This document shows, piece by piece, positions 1 to 9,719 of a DNA stretch of 64,000 nucleotides; position 1 is the stretch's first letter, and each line of letters opens with the position of its first letter. The stretch lies in assembly GCA_905221605.1 (NCBI GenBank), contig CAJNDS010002779.1:44177-108176 (forward strand). Reading direction: 5' to 3'. The notes below the pieces were generated by a model. It was not told the origin of the DNA, did no database searches, and saw only the letters and a list, made by a program, of their open reading frames with translations. The DNA comes from Symbiodinium natans (taxonomy: Eukaryota > Sar > Dinophyceae > Suessiales > Symbiodiniaceae). The position numbers and the translations under genes are program-made.

Positions 1-19
1 GTTTTCTCCCCAAGAGGTT

Positions 20-345
20 ATACTCCCTGGGAGCCCCTTTTCGCCCTAAACCCTAACCCTCAACCCTAAACCCGAAACCCTAAACCCTACACCCCAAACC
101 CTAAACCCTAAACCCCAAACCCTAAACCCGAAACCCTAAACCCTACACCCCAAACCCTAAACCCTAAACCCCAAACCCTAAACCCGGGTTCCTGGCCGCA
201 GTCCCCGGCCGCCGGGCCGGGCGGGCAGACTGCGGTTGCGAGCTGCCGCGGCCGGGGAGTTCTGAGAAGGTTGAGGGTTCAGGGTTGGTTCAGGGTTTAG
301 GGTTTAGGGTTTAGGGTTTAGGGTTTAGGGTTCAGGGTTTAGGGT
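20..345. repeat. Telomere-like tracts, C-rich then G-rich
   Basis: CCCTAAA-type repeats with CCCGAAA and CCCCAAA variants run to about 183, and TTTAGGG-type repeats run from about 264. The GC-rich island between them is listed separately. This C-rich, island, G-rich order recurs throughout the window. Confidence 0.9.
184..261 (-). CDS. Weak exon candidate
   Basis: On the minus strand this 78-nt GC-rich island is open between CTCAG and GTTTAGGG and reads NSPAAAARNRSLPARPGG. A second minus frame is also open, so high GC alone could explain it. Confidence 0.25.
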
Positions 346-788
346 TCGGGCTTCTAGGGGTACAGGGTTTGTGAGGGCTTGGGGGTTTGGGGCTTTCACA
401 TTGAGGTCTGTACTATAGTAGCCTTGATAATTAGAACACGGTTTTGGGGCGGGGGGGGGGGGGGGGTTACTGTAGTAGATTTGTATAGGGGCTATAAAGG
501 AATACTACTAGTCATTCTTCCGCCCCCTATAGTAGGCTTCCAGGCACAAAAGCTTTGTTAGGGATCGGATCAGACTTTACGGAGGTTCATGGCTGAAAGT
601 CGCGGCAAGCTGTGGCCATGAACACAAAGGCATGTTGTATTAGGGTTTCGGCTTTAGGCTTTGTAGGGTGCAGGGTTTAAGTTTTTGGGTTTAGGGTTTA
701 TAGGGTGTCGGGTTTAGGGTTTAGGGGCCCTGACCCTAAACACCCTAAACCCTAAACCCTGAACCCTAAACCCTACACCCTACTGAAC
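346..788. other. Spacer with homopolymer G and degenerate repeats
   Basis: Holds a run of about 18 G near 450, a short arm of the GGAGGTTCATGG element near 580, and degenerate TTTAGGG then CCCTAAA tracts (650-790). I see no coding sequence. Confidence 0.6.
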
Positions 789-850
789 CCGCCTGAGCAT
801 CCTCGTAGGCACGGATCTTGGCCTCCAGGCATGCAGCGCTCGGGCGTACC
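789..850 (-). CDS. Exon candidate, unknown protein
   Basis: The minus strand is open from AG at 851-852 to a GT at 787-788 and contains the helical segment LEAKIRAYEDAQA. A CCCTAAA tract lies directly beyond the donor. No family recognised. Confidence 0.4.
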
Positions 851-1017
851 CTAATTGTAACCCCTATAGGGCCACTCAAAGCTATAAACTCCCTAAACCC
901 TATAAGCTCACCCTAGACCCTAAACCCTAAACCCTAAAACTTAAAACTCAAAAACCTAAAACCCTAAAACCCTAAACCCTAAACTACCCAACATGGGGGG
1001 GGGGGGGGGTCGTGGCG

Positions 1018-1089
1018 GGGCAGCCTGTCTGCTCGGGTCGCGGTCGACGCCGTCTCGCAGCCACCTGGTCATGTCACCATTCTGGTAGG
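1018..1089 (-). CDS. Exon candidate, unknown protein
   Basis: Minus-strand reading starts after AAAAAG and gives YQNGDMTRWLRDGVDRD, a soluble charged segment. The donor side runs into a G/C homopolymer, so the left end is uncertain. Confidence 0.4.
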
Positions 1090-1272
1090 CTTTTTAGGGT
1101 TTAGGATTTGTAGTGTTTATACGGTTTATAGGGATTGTAAGGCTTAAAGTTTAGAGGGCTTGAAAGGTTTGTGGGGTTTAGGGCTTACAGGGAAGATAGA
1201 TAATTACCTCAAACTCATGGGTGCTTCGAGAGTTTCGGGCTTAGGGTACAGGGCTCGTGCCTCGACCTTAAC

Positions 1273-1314
1273 TTGAATGCTCCTGCGAGGCTTCCCAGCT
1301 TCCCGACACCATGC
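1273..1314 (-). CDS. Short exon candidate
   Basis: 42 nt, phase 0 to 0, bounded by AG and GTTAAG on the minus strand; reads AWCREAGKPRRSIQ. Short enough to be chance. Confidence 0.25.
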
Positions 1315-1500
1315 CTCAATACGAAACAAAGCCTTTGCTTGACTCAAACCCCTAATCCCACAGTCCTAAACCCCAAACCTCATACCCTCAACCCCCAAAG
1401 CCCGAAGCACCCAACCCCCTAAGCCCTAAACCCTAAACCCTCAACCCCAAAAGCCCTAAGCTCGAACCCGAAAGGCCCCCAGCCCTCCCCCCGAGTTTAC

Positions 1501-1555
1501 CTGGGCACGTCGTCGCCAGCCTCACACCTGCGCCAGCAGAACCAAATTGCGGAGG
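1501..1555 (-). CDS. Exon candidate, unknown protein
   Basis: Minus-strand reading SAIWFCWRRCEAGDDVP ends at CAG|GTAAAC, a good donor; the acceptor is GAAG. C-rich repeats lie on the donor side and G-rich sequence on the acceptor side. Confidence 0.45.
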
Positions 1556-1669
1556 CTTCGAAAGGCGCGAGTTTCAGGGGGGTTCAGGAGGGTTTAGGAA
1601 TGACCTGTGATTCCCAAACCCTAGAAAATAGTAGGTTATCCGCCGACCCCAGCGGTAGCAGGGCGGCGT

Positions 1670-2625
1670 CAGTGAAGACCCCCCACCGCCCTCACCGCCC
1701 TCACCCGCTCTCACAGCATGCTGCTCATGACACCTTGAATTGGAGTGTTTTTGCATTGTTTGGCTTCAGTGCATGCCCAAACCCCACCACCCATCGCCCT
1801 CACCCATGACGCCTTGAATTGGACCTTTGACCCCCCCCCACCCCATCCATTCAGGTGGTTTAAAGGGTCCAGTGCATGCCCGACCACCCCCTGACCAATC
1901 TCTAGTGTTTTAAGCATTCCAGTCCATGCCCGCCCTGACCGCCCTCACCGCTCTCACCGCTCTCATCACTCCCCCTCCCTATGCCCCCCAGTCCACCCCT
2001 CCCTGACACCAACCCTTTGCCCTCAACCCCCCACCCTCGACTCTGAAACCCCACCCCCCCCCACCCCCCCCATCCCTTCCCTCCTAGGCCCCTACCCCCT
2101 ACTCCGCCCTGACAAATCTCTAGTTTGAGGGATTCCAATCCAAGCCCGCCCTAACCGCCTCCCCGCTCTCATCACTCCCCTGCCTTCCGCCCCCAACTCC
2201 ACCAACCCTCAACCGTCACCTCCCCTGTCCACCCGCCGCGCTCCACCCTGCCTTCCGCCCCAACCCTCTCACCAGAGCTGGTCAAATGAGTCAGGCCCCC
2301 CTTTCCGCCAGCCGCCCCCACCCTCTCCCACTCCCACTCCCTAACCCTCCCACCAACCCTCCCCAGCCCTCATCATTACCCCCTCCCACCATCGTGCACC
2401 ATCCGACCGCCCCCCCGCTCTCACCGCTCTCATCGCTTCTTCATCTCTATGCCCCCCAGTCCACCCCTGCCTTCCGCCCCCAACTCCCTAATCCGACACC
2501 AACCCTCTACCGTCACCCCACCGCCGCCCCCCTTTCCACCCCCACCCACCCCCACCCCCCCCGCCCCCGCCCCCCCCGCCTGCCCGCGCTCCACCCTGCC
2601 TTCCGCCCCAATGCGACTGTCTTGG
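1670..2625. repeat. C-rich degenerate tandem repeat
   Basis: Pyrimidine-rich stretch with recurring blocks such as CCGCTCTCATCACTCCCC and CCTTCCGCCCCCAACTCC. An AATCTCTAGT block at about 1888 and 2112 suggests a unit near 222 bp. Long open frames here have P/H/L/S composition and are not credible genes. Confidence 0.6.
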
Positions 2626-3188
2626 GTCTGGGGTCGGCGGCACTGGCGGTAGCCATTAAAGAACCTCCTGAGTACAGGTCATAACCCCCAAATGGTCGGT
2701 AAATGGGGGGGGGGGGGGGCTGTATTCCATATAAGGGGATCCTACCATTTAGGGGACCCTTATTGTTGTAAACCCCCAAATGGAGCCACAGGGAAGGTTT
2801 TGCGTTAAGGGACTCAGGGCCTAAGTTGGAGGGACCAGGGTGGAGACCCAAGCATCATTGAGGGTGTAGGGTATAGGGTTCAGGGTTCGGGCTTAGGGTT
2901 TAGAGTTTAGGGGGCTAGTTAGAATGGAACACTGATATACCTAAGTAGCCCCGACACTACCCCCTATAAGGTCCCTCACAAGCGTCCCTCCTTTAGTCCC
3001 TAGCTTCCATAAACCCATGCGGCAGCCTTGAACCCCAGAAATACACAGCCGCGGTTCTCTGCAGCTGCGACGTCATCTTGCTGCTTTAAGGTGCCCTGCT
3101 GGTGAGTCTGAGTCCTGCCTGGGGCCAATCCATCCAGGAATCCCTAAACCCTAAACCCTAAACCCTAGAGACCTCTCAAGTAGGCAAC
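2626..3188. other. Spacer, no confident gene
   Basis: Holds a run of about 14 G (2706), a block with GGGGATCC and TTATTG that recurs near 4270, 4960, 25150 and 52700, and short TTTAGGG/CCCTAAA tracts. A minus-strand stretch near 3085 reads KQQDDVAAAENRG and could be one more exon. Confidence 0.4.
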
Positions 3189-3252
3189 TCATGGCCTCAA
3201 GTTGTCGTAGCTCGGCTGGCCTCCAGTCCGAGAGTCTATCCGGAACTTCGGG
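3189..3252 (-). CDS. Exon candidate, unknown protein
   Basis: 64 nt on the minus strand between CACAG and GTTGCC, reading PEVPDRLSDWRPAELRQLEA. It starts in phase 0 and ends in phase 1. TTTAGGG repeats begin just beyond the acceptor side. Confidence 0.5.
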
Positions 3253-3479
3253 CTGTGGAGCGCCAAGTTTAGGGTTTAGGGATGTCTTCGAGTTACCTAT
3301 AAGCCCCTGAACCACCATGGTATCACCCCAAAACCCACCCCCGCTCTTGTCTTCGCCCTCAGAACATTGCCCCTAAATCCTAAACCCCAAACCCTACACT
3401 TAATTCGTCTGGGGGGGGGGGGGAGGCTGAGTTCACTTTTTTGGGGTGGAGGGTTTAGGGGTTTTGGGTCGGGTTTACC

Positions 3480-3600
3480 AGACCCCGGAGTAACCTAGGA
3501 AAAAAAGGGGTGCCCTCCTTGGTTTTAAGGGTTGGTTTTAAGGGGATTCTCAGGGGACACCAAAAAAAGGAAACAAGGGCCGACTCCGGGTCCTAGTTTA
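3480..3600. mobile_element. Short TIR element, family 1 copy
   Basis: Starts ACCCCGGAGTAACCTAGG and ends CTCCGGGTCCTAG, an imperfect terminal inverted repeat. It shares the GGTGCCCTCCTTGG...AAGGGG core with copies near 45100, 49271, 51995, 52311 and 57841. Confidence 0.6.
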
Positions 3601-3664
3601 GGGCGCAGGCTTTAGAGTGTACCCTGAACCCTAAACCCTAGACCCTAAACTCTAAACCCTAAAC

Positions 3665-3758
3665 TTGTGCCTCGGGCTGCTCCGCCACTGCCTCTCCAGA
3701 GCCAGGGCCGTGGTCGCCAGCAGGGGCGCCAGTGCGCGAGCCATGTTGGGTATCAGGG
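3665..3758 (-). CDS. Exon candidate with hydrophobic start
   Basis: Minus-strand reading has an ATG at 3744 and continues MARALAPLLATTALALERQW, resembling a signal peptide or first helix. The donor is GTTTAGGG, so the splice GT comes from the telomere-like repeat. It could be a first exon, but an AG lies 15 nt upstream of the ATG, so an internal exon is equally possible. Confidence 0.45.
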
Positions 3759-5107
3759 CTTATACGGCCCGAAACGCTCAACTAAACACTAGCTTGAGAC
3801 ACCCCAAAACCTTCTCTTTTTGTAGCTTACCTAAGAACCCCAAAAAGGGTCCTATCCTGAGAGCCTGCAAAACAGTAAGCTTTGGGTTAATTAGGCAAAC
3901 ACCACTGCCTTCAGAAGCTTAGAATCTGAAGTCCACGCTCAAGTCTTTCTTACCTTGAAGATCCTGATAGGATTCTTAGGTATCCCACAAAGAAGAGAAA
4001 GCTTGGCGTTCTTCAGGTAGGGCTTTGCTTAGCGTTTGGGGTCTTAAGGGTTTAGGACGGTTTAGGGCTTAGGACCACTTTTAGGCTCCCAAAGGTTTTC
4101 TAAGATGCGAGAAGGCCATGCGGAGACAATTGTCCAGATCAACCCCTGAGTAAGCCTAATCCCTAAACCCTAAACGCTTTTGAGCCTAAAGGGCTCGATC
4201 CTGAGAATTGCCGAGGCGGGAAAGGGAATGTCCAAAACCTGCGAACCATATGGGGGCTTACAGTAGGATTTCCCTTATAATAATAAGGACCCCCAAAAAG
4301 ATCCCCCTAACTTCTTAACCCCCCATATGGTCATTGCCCAAAATTGATGGTCCTTCTTTTGGGTGCCCTATATATGAAGGGGCCGCAGTATACTAGTAGC
4401 CCCAAAAGGGGCCCTAGTTTGGAGACTCTTGCAAAATGGGTGGAGACAGCGGACGGCAGGCTAACTTTTTACAACATATTTCCAGAATCCTTCTTATAGG
4501 AACCCACAAAAGGGTACAACCCTCTGTTCGGAAACACCCCCCCCCCCCCCCCACATGCTTATGAACAACTAAGGCTAGTACACGCTATTTGCCCTAGAGC
4601 CGAGGCTGATAAAACTGTAGGGGTGGCTTTAATAGGGTTTAGGGTTTACATAGGGTTTAGGGTTTAGGGCTTGGGCGTTGGGGTTTAGGGTTTACATATG
4701 GTCTAGGGTTTACGGTGTAGGAATTAGGGCAATTTGGGTTTAGGGCTTAGGTACCATTTCAATCAAGGGACCAACGGCGGGAGCCTTATAAGGGACCTTA
4801 GGGGTTCTTTGGGGGTTGGTATAAGGGCTACTTAGGGGCCCAGACGCCTCCGAAACACTGAGACTCCCATGGCTTAGGGTTCAGGGCTTCGGGTCAAAAG
4901 GGTCTAGTGTTTTGGGGGTCTACGAAAATTAGGGACCCTGAATACAGACCCCAAAGAGTAGGATTCCTTTAATAAGGACCCCAATAAGGTACCCCTAACA
5001 TCGTAAACCCCCCCCCCCTTTGGCTCCCTGAACGTCCGCAACCCCAAGACATCCTAGACCTCCTCAAACCCTTCAAAGCCAAAACCCTACAACAAAAAGG
5101 AAAGGGT
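3759..5107. other. Long spacer, no confident gene
   Basis: Low-copy sequence with recurring blocks of the AAGGACCCC...GGTACCCC type (4270-4320, 4960-5010), homopolymer C runs (4538, 5005) and degenerate TTTAGGG around 4630-4750. Only short open frames were seen. Confidence 0.5.
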
Positions 5108-5483
5108 TAAGGGTTCAGGGTTAAGGGTTAAGGGTTAAGGGTTAAGGGTTTAGGGTTTAGGGTTAGGGTTTAGGGTTTAGGGTTTAGGGTTTAAGGTTTA
5201 GGGTTTAGGGTTTAGGGTTTAGGGTTTAGGGTTTAGGGTTTAGGGTTTAGGGTTTAGGGTTTAGGGTTTAGGGTTTAGGGTTTAGGGTTTAGGGTTAGGG
5301 TTTAGCTGCTCTAGCAAGCTAGGGATTGTAGAGGATGCCTTGGATTTAGAGATTTCTAGAAGGCGGCGGCCGAGTGATGCGGTTCGAAGCCCAGCCCAAG
5401 ACCCTAAACATTTTTTGGCCCTAAACCCTAAACCCTAAACCCTAAACCCTAAACCCTAAACCCTAAACCCTAAACCCTAACCC
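5108..5483. repeat. TTTAGGG array, 110-bp spacer, CCCTAAA array
   Basis: A nearly perfect G-rich array (5108-5310) faces a C-rich array (5420-5483) across a short spacer. The two arms are complementary and could form a hairpin. This is the intron arrangement inferred for this window. Confidence 0.85.
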
Positions 5484-5520
5484 CCAACCCCTAAACCCCA
5501 CACGCCAAACCCCTTCTGGG

Positions 5521-5603
5521 GACTGGACACCAGCTCTGTGCACAAAAGCCGGGCGTCGGCGCCGCAGGCGACCAAAAGCTCAAGCACCTTGGCCGAGTTT
5601 AGG
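5521..5603 (-). CDS. Exon candidate with ankyrin-like helix pair
   Basis: 83 nt on the minus strand between AAG and GTTTGGCG. The peptide KVLELLVACGADAR has the L-LL--GAD pattern of an ankyrin repeat, then LLCTELVSSPQKG. Ankyrin repeats mediate protein-protein contacts. The assignment rests on one partial repeat; flanking exons were not linked. Confidence 0.55.
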
Positions 5604-6539
5604 CTTGGTTTAGTTAGGGTTTAGGGTGGTGTAGGGGGTTTTGGGCTGGGTTTAGGGTTAGGGGTTAGGGTTTAGGGTTTAGGGTTCAGGGTTCAGGGTT
5701 TAGGGTGGCATAGGGTTGGTTTTGGGCTGGTTTAGGGTTGGTTAGGGTTGGTTTGGGGGGTTTGGGCGGTTTGGGATTGGGGGGTGGGGGTACTTTAGGG
5801 CTTCGGGTTGGGGCGCGGGAGGGATGGCGCCAGTGATTGAGTTCATGTGTGCCGAGTATCTGCGGAGGTGTACGTTTTTGAGAACCACAGTATACACCTA
5901 ACCCAAACCCTAAACCCTAAATCCTAAACCCTAAACCCTAACATCCTACCGGGGGCACTCGTGCTCTGGAAGACGTGAATGCTTGAATCCTTGCAAAGTG
6001 GTCGGCGGAGCCCCACCCCCCGCTTGCCTAAGGCTGGTGCTTTCACCGAGCCCAAATTATTACCCTAATATAGGGGCCTGAATGATCAAAAGAGGGTTTT
6101 GGGGGGGTACGAGAGCAGATTAAAAAAGGAAAGGGTACCTTGATAGGCTGTCTGGGGTTTAGGAATAGGTTTCAGGGAATGCGGGGAACCCTATGAACAC
6201 CTCCGGGCACACATCAGCGCGACAGCCTAAACCTCAACCCTACACCCTAAGCCCTAAGCCCTAAACCCTAAACCCTAAACCCTAAGCCCTAAACCCTAAA
6301 CCCTAAACCCGAACCCTAAGCCCTAAACCCTAAACCCTAAGCCCTAAACCCTAAACCAAACCTAAGCCTCAATACCCTAACACCCTACAAACTCTGAGCC
6401 CTAACACCCAGACCCACTCTCGGACTTAACAGCCCCGAACCCTAGCAAACCCCCCAAAAACCACAGAAATCACCCAAAACCTGGGGTTTAGGGTTTAGGG
6501 TTTCGGGTTTGGGGTTTAGGGTTTAGGGTCTAGGGAAAC
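5604..6539. repeat. Repeat mosaic with one possible exon
   Basis: TTTAGGG-type tracts (5604-5810, 6480-6530) and CCCTAAA-type tracts (5903-5945, 6230-6400). The stretch 5950-6022 is open on the minus strand with a GTAGGA donor and contains FKHSRLPEHECP, but its acceptor is unclear. Confidence 0.5.
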
Positions 6540-6606
6540 CTGGTGCCTCCTTCTCCATAAGGAGCTTCTGGTCCCGCCGGTTGTACCTGGGTCGCAACAT
6601 GTGGGC
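6540..6606 (-). CDS. Exon candidate, unknown protein
   Basis: 67 nt on the minus strand, AAAAG to GTTTCC, reading AHMLRPRYNRRDQKLLMEKE. It is strongly charged and starts in phase 0. Confidence 0.5.
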
Positions 6607-7412
6607 CTTTTAGGGTTTCGATCTGAGGTTGGGGGTAGGGTTTAGGGTTTAGGGTTTAGGGTTTAGGGTTTAGGGTTTAGGGTTTAGGGTTTAGGGTTTA
6701 GGGTTTAGGGTTTAGGGTTTAGGGTTTAAGGATTTAGGGTGTAGGGTTTAGGGTTTAGGGTGTAGAGTGTAGGGTGTAGGGTGTAGGTGAGTGGGTGGCG
6801 TTCGAGCTTCAGGGCACAGAATTTAGGACGTACAGCGTTTCGGTTTAGGGTTTAGGGTTTAGGGTTTGGGGTTTAGGGGTTAGGGTTTAGGGTTTAGGGT
6901 TTCGGGCTCCTGAGTTTCAGAATTGGGCCTCCAGGGCTGATTGCCCTGGGAATCAGGCGACGCCCAAAAACCAAAACCCTGCCTAAACGCCCCAAACCCT
7001 AAATTCTCAAACCCCTATAGACTACAAACAAAAACCGAGACCCTACTAAATCACGACACCGCAAACCCTACAGACCCTAAAAAGACCCTAAGCCTAAACA
7101 ACCCTGAAAACCCTAAACCCTGTAGACCCTCTGCCCTCGGCTTCGTTGCTCATGAGCCGAGGGGCTTCCTGAAAAGGAAGTCGAGGCCAACGAGGTCCGC
7201 GCCTAAAAGGCGCGTTGTTGGTGTCTCAGGGCAATTTGCGTATAAGGGGTGGCTCCCCAAGCGTCTGTTGCTGGGCTATGTTCTCAGGGCTAGGAGGTTA
7301 CAGGGCTTCGGGCCTCTAGGTGCAAAAACCCTAAACCCTAAACCCTAAACCCTAGAATAGGTTTCATTGTATAGGGTCTGTAGGGCTTCGCAGAGGCCCT
7401 GCCACAGGGAAC
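6607..7412. repeat. TTTAGGG arrays and spacer
   Basis: G-rich arrays at 6638-6780 and 6843-6905, a degenerate C-rich stretch to 7120, then a spacer to 7325 with the short inverted repeat CCTCGGCTTC/CGAGGGG. I see no gene. Confidence 0.6.
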
Positions 7413-7444
7413 CTGAGGCTCCTTCCGTCCTCACAGCCTCGAGG
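7413..7444 (-). CDS. Very short exon candidate
   Basis: 32 nt on the minus strand between GAG and GTTCCC, reading LEAVRTEGAS. The same frame stays open beyond the donor for about 20 more codons, so the end is uncertain. Confidence 0.3.
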
Positions 7445-7693
7445 CTCAGCACGGGGTTTGGTTTGGGGTTTAGGGGTTTAGGGTTTAGGGGTTTAGGGTT
7501 TGGGGATTTAGGGATTTAGGGGTTTAGGGGTTTAGGGTTTGGGGTTTGGGGTTTGGGGTTTGGGGTTTGGGGCTCTTGGGCAACGTTAGGATGCTTAGGT
7601 ACAGAGGCGAATAGTAGGTTCTCCAGATGTTTGCTGGTGCTGGTGCTGGTCGGCGATGAGACCGAGACAGGCGAGTGGCATACCTACCTAAAC

Positions 7694-7836
7694 TCTAAGG
7701 GTAGTTACATGGTCCCCTAGTATGGGCCCTTACAAGGGTACCCCTTATATACTCTATACAAATTAAGGGCCCATACATCAGAACCCTTTAAAGGAGGTTA
7801 GGGACCATATTCAGGGACCATGAAACTACCCTTAGA
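7694..7836. mobile_element. TIR element, family 3
   Basis: 143 bp with 23-bp terminal inverted repeats (22 of 23 match): left TCTAAGGGTAGTTACATGGT, right arm its complement at 7814-7836. Partial relatives lie at 8324-8426 and 51871-51990. No coding capacity. Confidence 0.8.
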
Positions 7837-8179
7837 TAAACAGCCTCTTTTCAACGACTTTGTCAATTACGCGTGGAAGCCCAAACGCCACGAGCTCACC
7901 CAACCCGAAACCCTAAACCCTAAACCGTATAAACTCTGGACCGGAAATCCGAAAGCGCTAGAGAAGCACCACTATGCACCCCGAAACTGTTCCATCTAAC
8001 CAGCTCAACCCTATAGCCTGAACCCTAAACCCTTTATCTGCACCCTAAATGCCCTTGAAGCCCTAAACCCAAGAGTGTTGACCCTGCACTGATGAACCCT
8101 AAACCCTAAACCCTAAACCCTAAACCCTAAACCCTAAACCCTAAACCCTAAACCCTAAACCCTCAGCCCTGCCCTGCAC
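7837..8179. repeat. Spacer and CCCTAAA array
   Basis: Unique spacer to about 8090, then a clean CCCTAAA array (8094-8165). On the minus strand this would be the start of the intron after the next exon candidate. Confidence 0.6.
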
Positions 8180-8264
8180 AGCCAGCCCTGGATTCCGGGT
8201 ACTTGGCGGAACTCCTCGACCTGCTCCTGCGTGAGGCGGTGCTCCTCGGGATGAAGATTCGCGG
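8180..8264 (-). CDS. Exon candidate, unknown protein
   Basis: 85 nt on the minus strand between GAAG and GTGCAG. It reads ANLHPEEHRLTQEQVEEF and then a segment with GIQGW. Composition, length and flanking repeats all fit an exon; the family is unknown. Confidence 0.6.
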
Positions 8265-8666
8265 CTTCTTAGTCTTTAGGGTTTAGGGTTTAGGGTTCAG
8301 GGTTCAGGGTTCAGGGTTTAATGGTCCGTTCGTATGTGGGCTTAATTGGGGAACCCTTCTTGATCAACAAACTTCGGAAGCCTTCCAGGAAGGTAAGGGG
8401 ATTTTGAAGGGACCATGTAACTACCCTTGCAGGCATCGGGATGCTCCAGAGGGTTTAGGAGCCCCCCGACGGCTTCTCAACACTATCAGTGCCCCCACAA
8501 AGCAGTTTAGGGTACTTAGGGTTGACAGTGTAGGGTTTAGGATGGTCTAGGATGTCAACATTTTGAAGCTTTCGGGTTTGGGTCGTGCAGGCCTTCAGTG
8601 TTTCGATGCTTTCACCCTTTTCACCCCTAATGCCTCTCAACCTCTCAACCCCCTGGACCCTACAAC

Positions 8667-8738
8667 GCGATAGCACTCCCCCGTCGGATCCTCGCAGAGG
8701 GCCCGAACGAGGCGTCTGCGCCGGAGTGTGAGGAGCTT
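8667..8738 (-). CDS. Exon candidate, basic segment
   Basis: 72 nt, exactly 24 codons, phase 0 to 0 on the minus strand between CCAG and GTTGTAGGG. Reads KLLTLRRRRLVRALCEDP. Its start phase agrees with the end of the upstream exon 9056-9150, which supports joining them. Confidence 0.6.
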
Positions 8739-9055
8739 CTGGCGAAAACAAGGGGCTGCAGTTTCTGGGTTGAGGGTTTAGGGTTCAGGGGGCTTAGAGC
8801 TCTTTCATGTTGTCTTCAGGGTTTGGGGTGTGTAGGGTTCAGGCTCAGCTCTCTGTTAAATTATCTTGCCTGGGGGAGGCTTTTGGGGCTCTAAGGCACG
8901 TATGGGTTTGGGGAATTATACGGTTTAGGTTGAGTCTCTTTGTATTGTACCCAGACTACGTTGACTACAACTAGGGTTCAGGGTGGAGGGGTGCGACATC
9001 AGGGGTTCATGGAATTTGAGTTTACCCTAAACCCTAAACCCTAAACCCTAAGAAC

Positions 9056-9150
9056 TGGCGATTGCATCCCTGCCTGAGCCTCGAAGAAGCTCGCTTCAAA
9101 CTTCTCGTAGTCGGCGGCAGTGCTGGGGGGCCTCGATTTGGGTGGAGTTG
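9056..9150 (-). CDS. Exon candidate, unknown protein
   Basis: 95 nt on the minus strand between CTCAG and GTTCTTAGGG. Reads TPPKSRPPSTAADYEKFEAS and continues FFEAQAGMQSP. Starts with two leftover bases and ends in phase 0, matching 8667-8738. C-rich repeats abut the donor and G-rich repeats the acceptor side. Confidence 0.65.
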
Positions 9151-9159
9151 CTGAGGATT

Positions 9160-9719
9160 TGGGGTTTGGGGTTTGGGGTTTAGGGTTTAGGGTTTAGGGT
9201 GTTGGGGATGGGGGCCTCTTCCTTGGAAATATCTGTAAGGGACGGGGAAACGAAAGCAGCAACCTCAGCTATACCAGTCGCCCTGGTACCTCTCCCATCA
9301 TGCACCTTCCATATCCCCGGGCTCCCTTCAGCAGCTCCTCAAACCTGCAATCCGCAACCCCAAGACCCTTCAAAACCCTATGAACCCTGTGAACCCTGAA
9401 CCCTAAGGCCTACGCCCTAAGCCCTAACTAAGCTCCTAAACCCTAAACCCTAAACCCTAAACCCTAAACCCTAAACCCTAAACCCTACCTGGAACGCCGT
9501 AGTGCCACTTAATGAAGCTACACTTTCGAAAGGGTATCATAATCCTGTCACAATTGCCTGGTTCACCCTTAAAATCCTATACTATGGCCAGAGCCCAGGA
9601 ATAATTGCCACAGTGGCAAAGTTCATCTTTATCTGGTTTGGCCCCTAGCCCCAAAGCCTAATTTGATCGAAAACCTCTGCGTCCGCTCCACCAGGCCAGG
9701 AGCTGTGCTGGATCGAAAG
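9160..9719. repeat. Repeat tracts and spacer before gene A
   Basis: G-rich tract (9160-9200), spacer, CCCTAAA array (9432-9487), then unique sequence. Beyond this point the coding strand changes to plus, so a divergent promoter region between minus-strand exons and gene A may lie here. Confidence 0.5.

Noticed and set aside
1-345. A chromosome end, because of telomere-like repeats at the window start
   Set aside because: The repeats are short, imperfect, point both ways and recur across all 64 kb; nothing marks the left edge as a terminus.
2286-2684. Proline-rich plus-strand frame of 132 codons
   Set aside because: Translation of C-rich degenerate tandem repeats; two other frames are equally open.
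6941-7348. Plus-strand frame of 135 codons
   Set aside because: Most of it reads through degenerate CCCTAAA repeats (NPKP-type peptide); no independent support.
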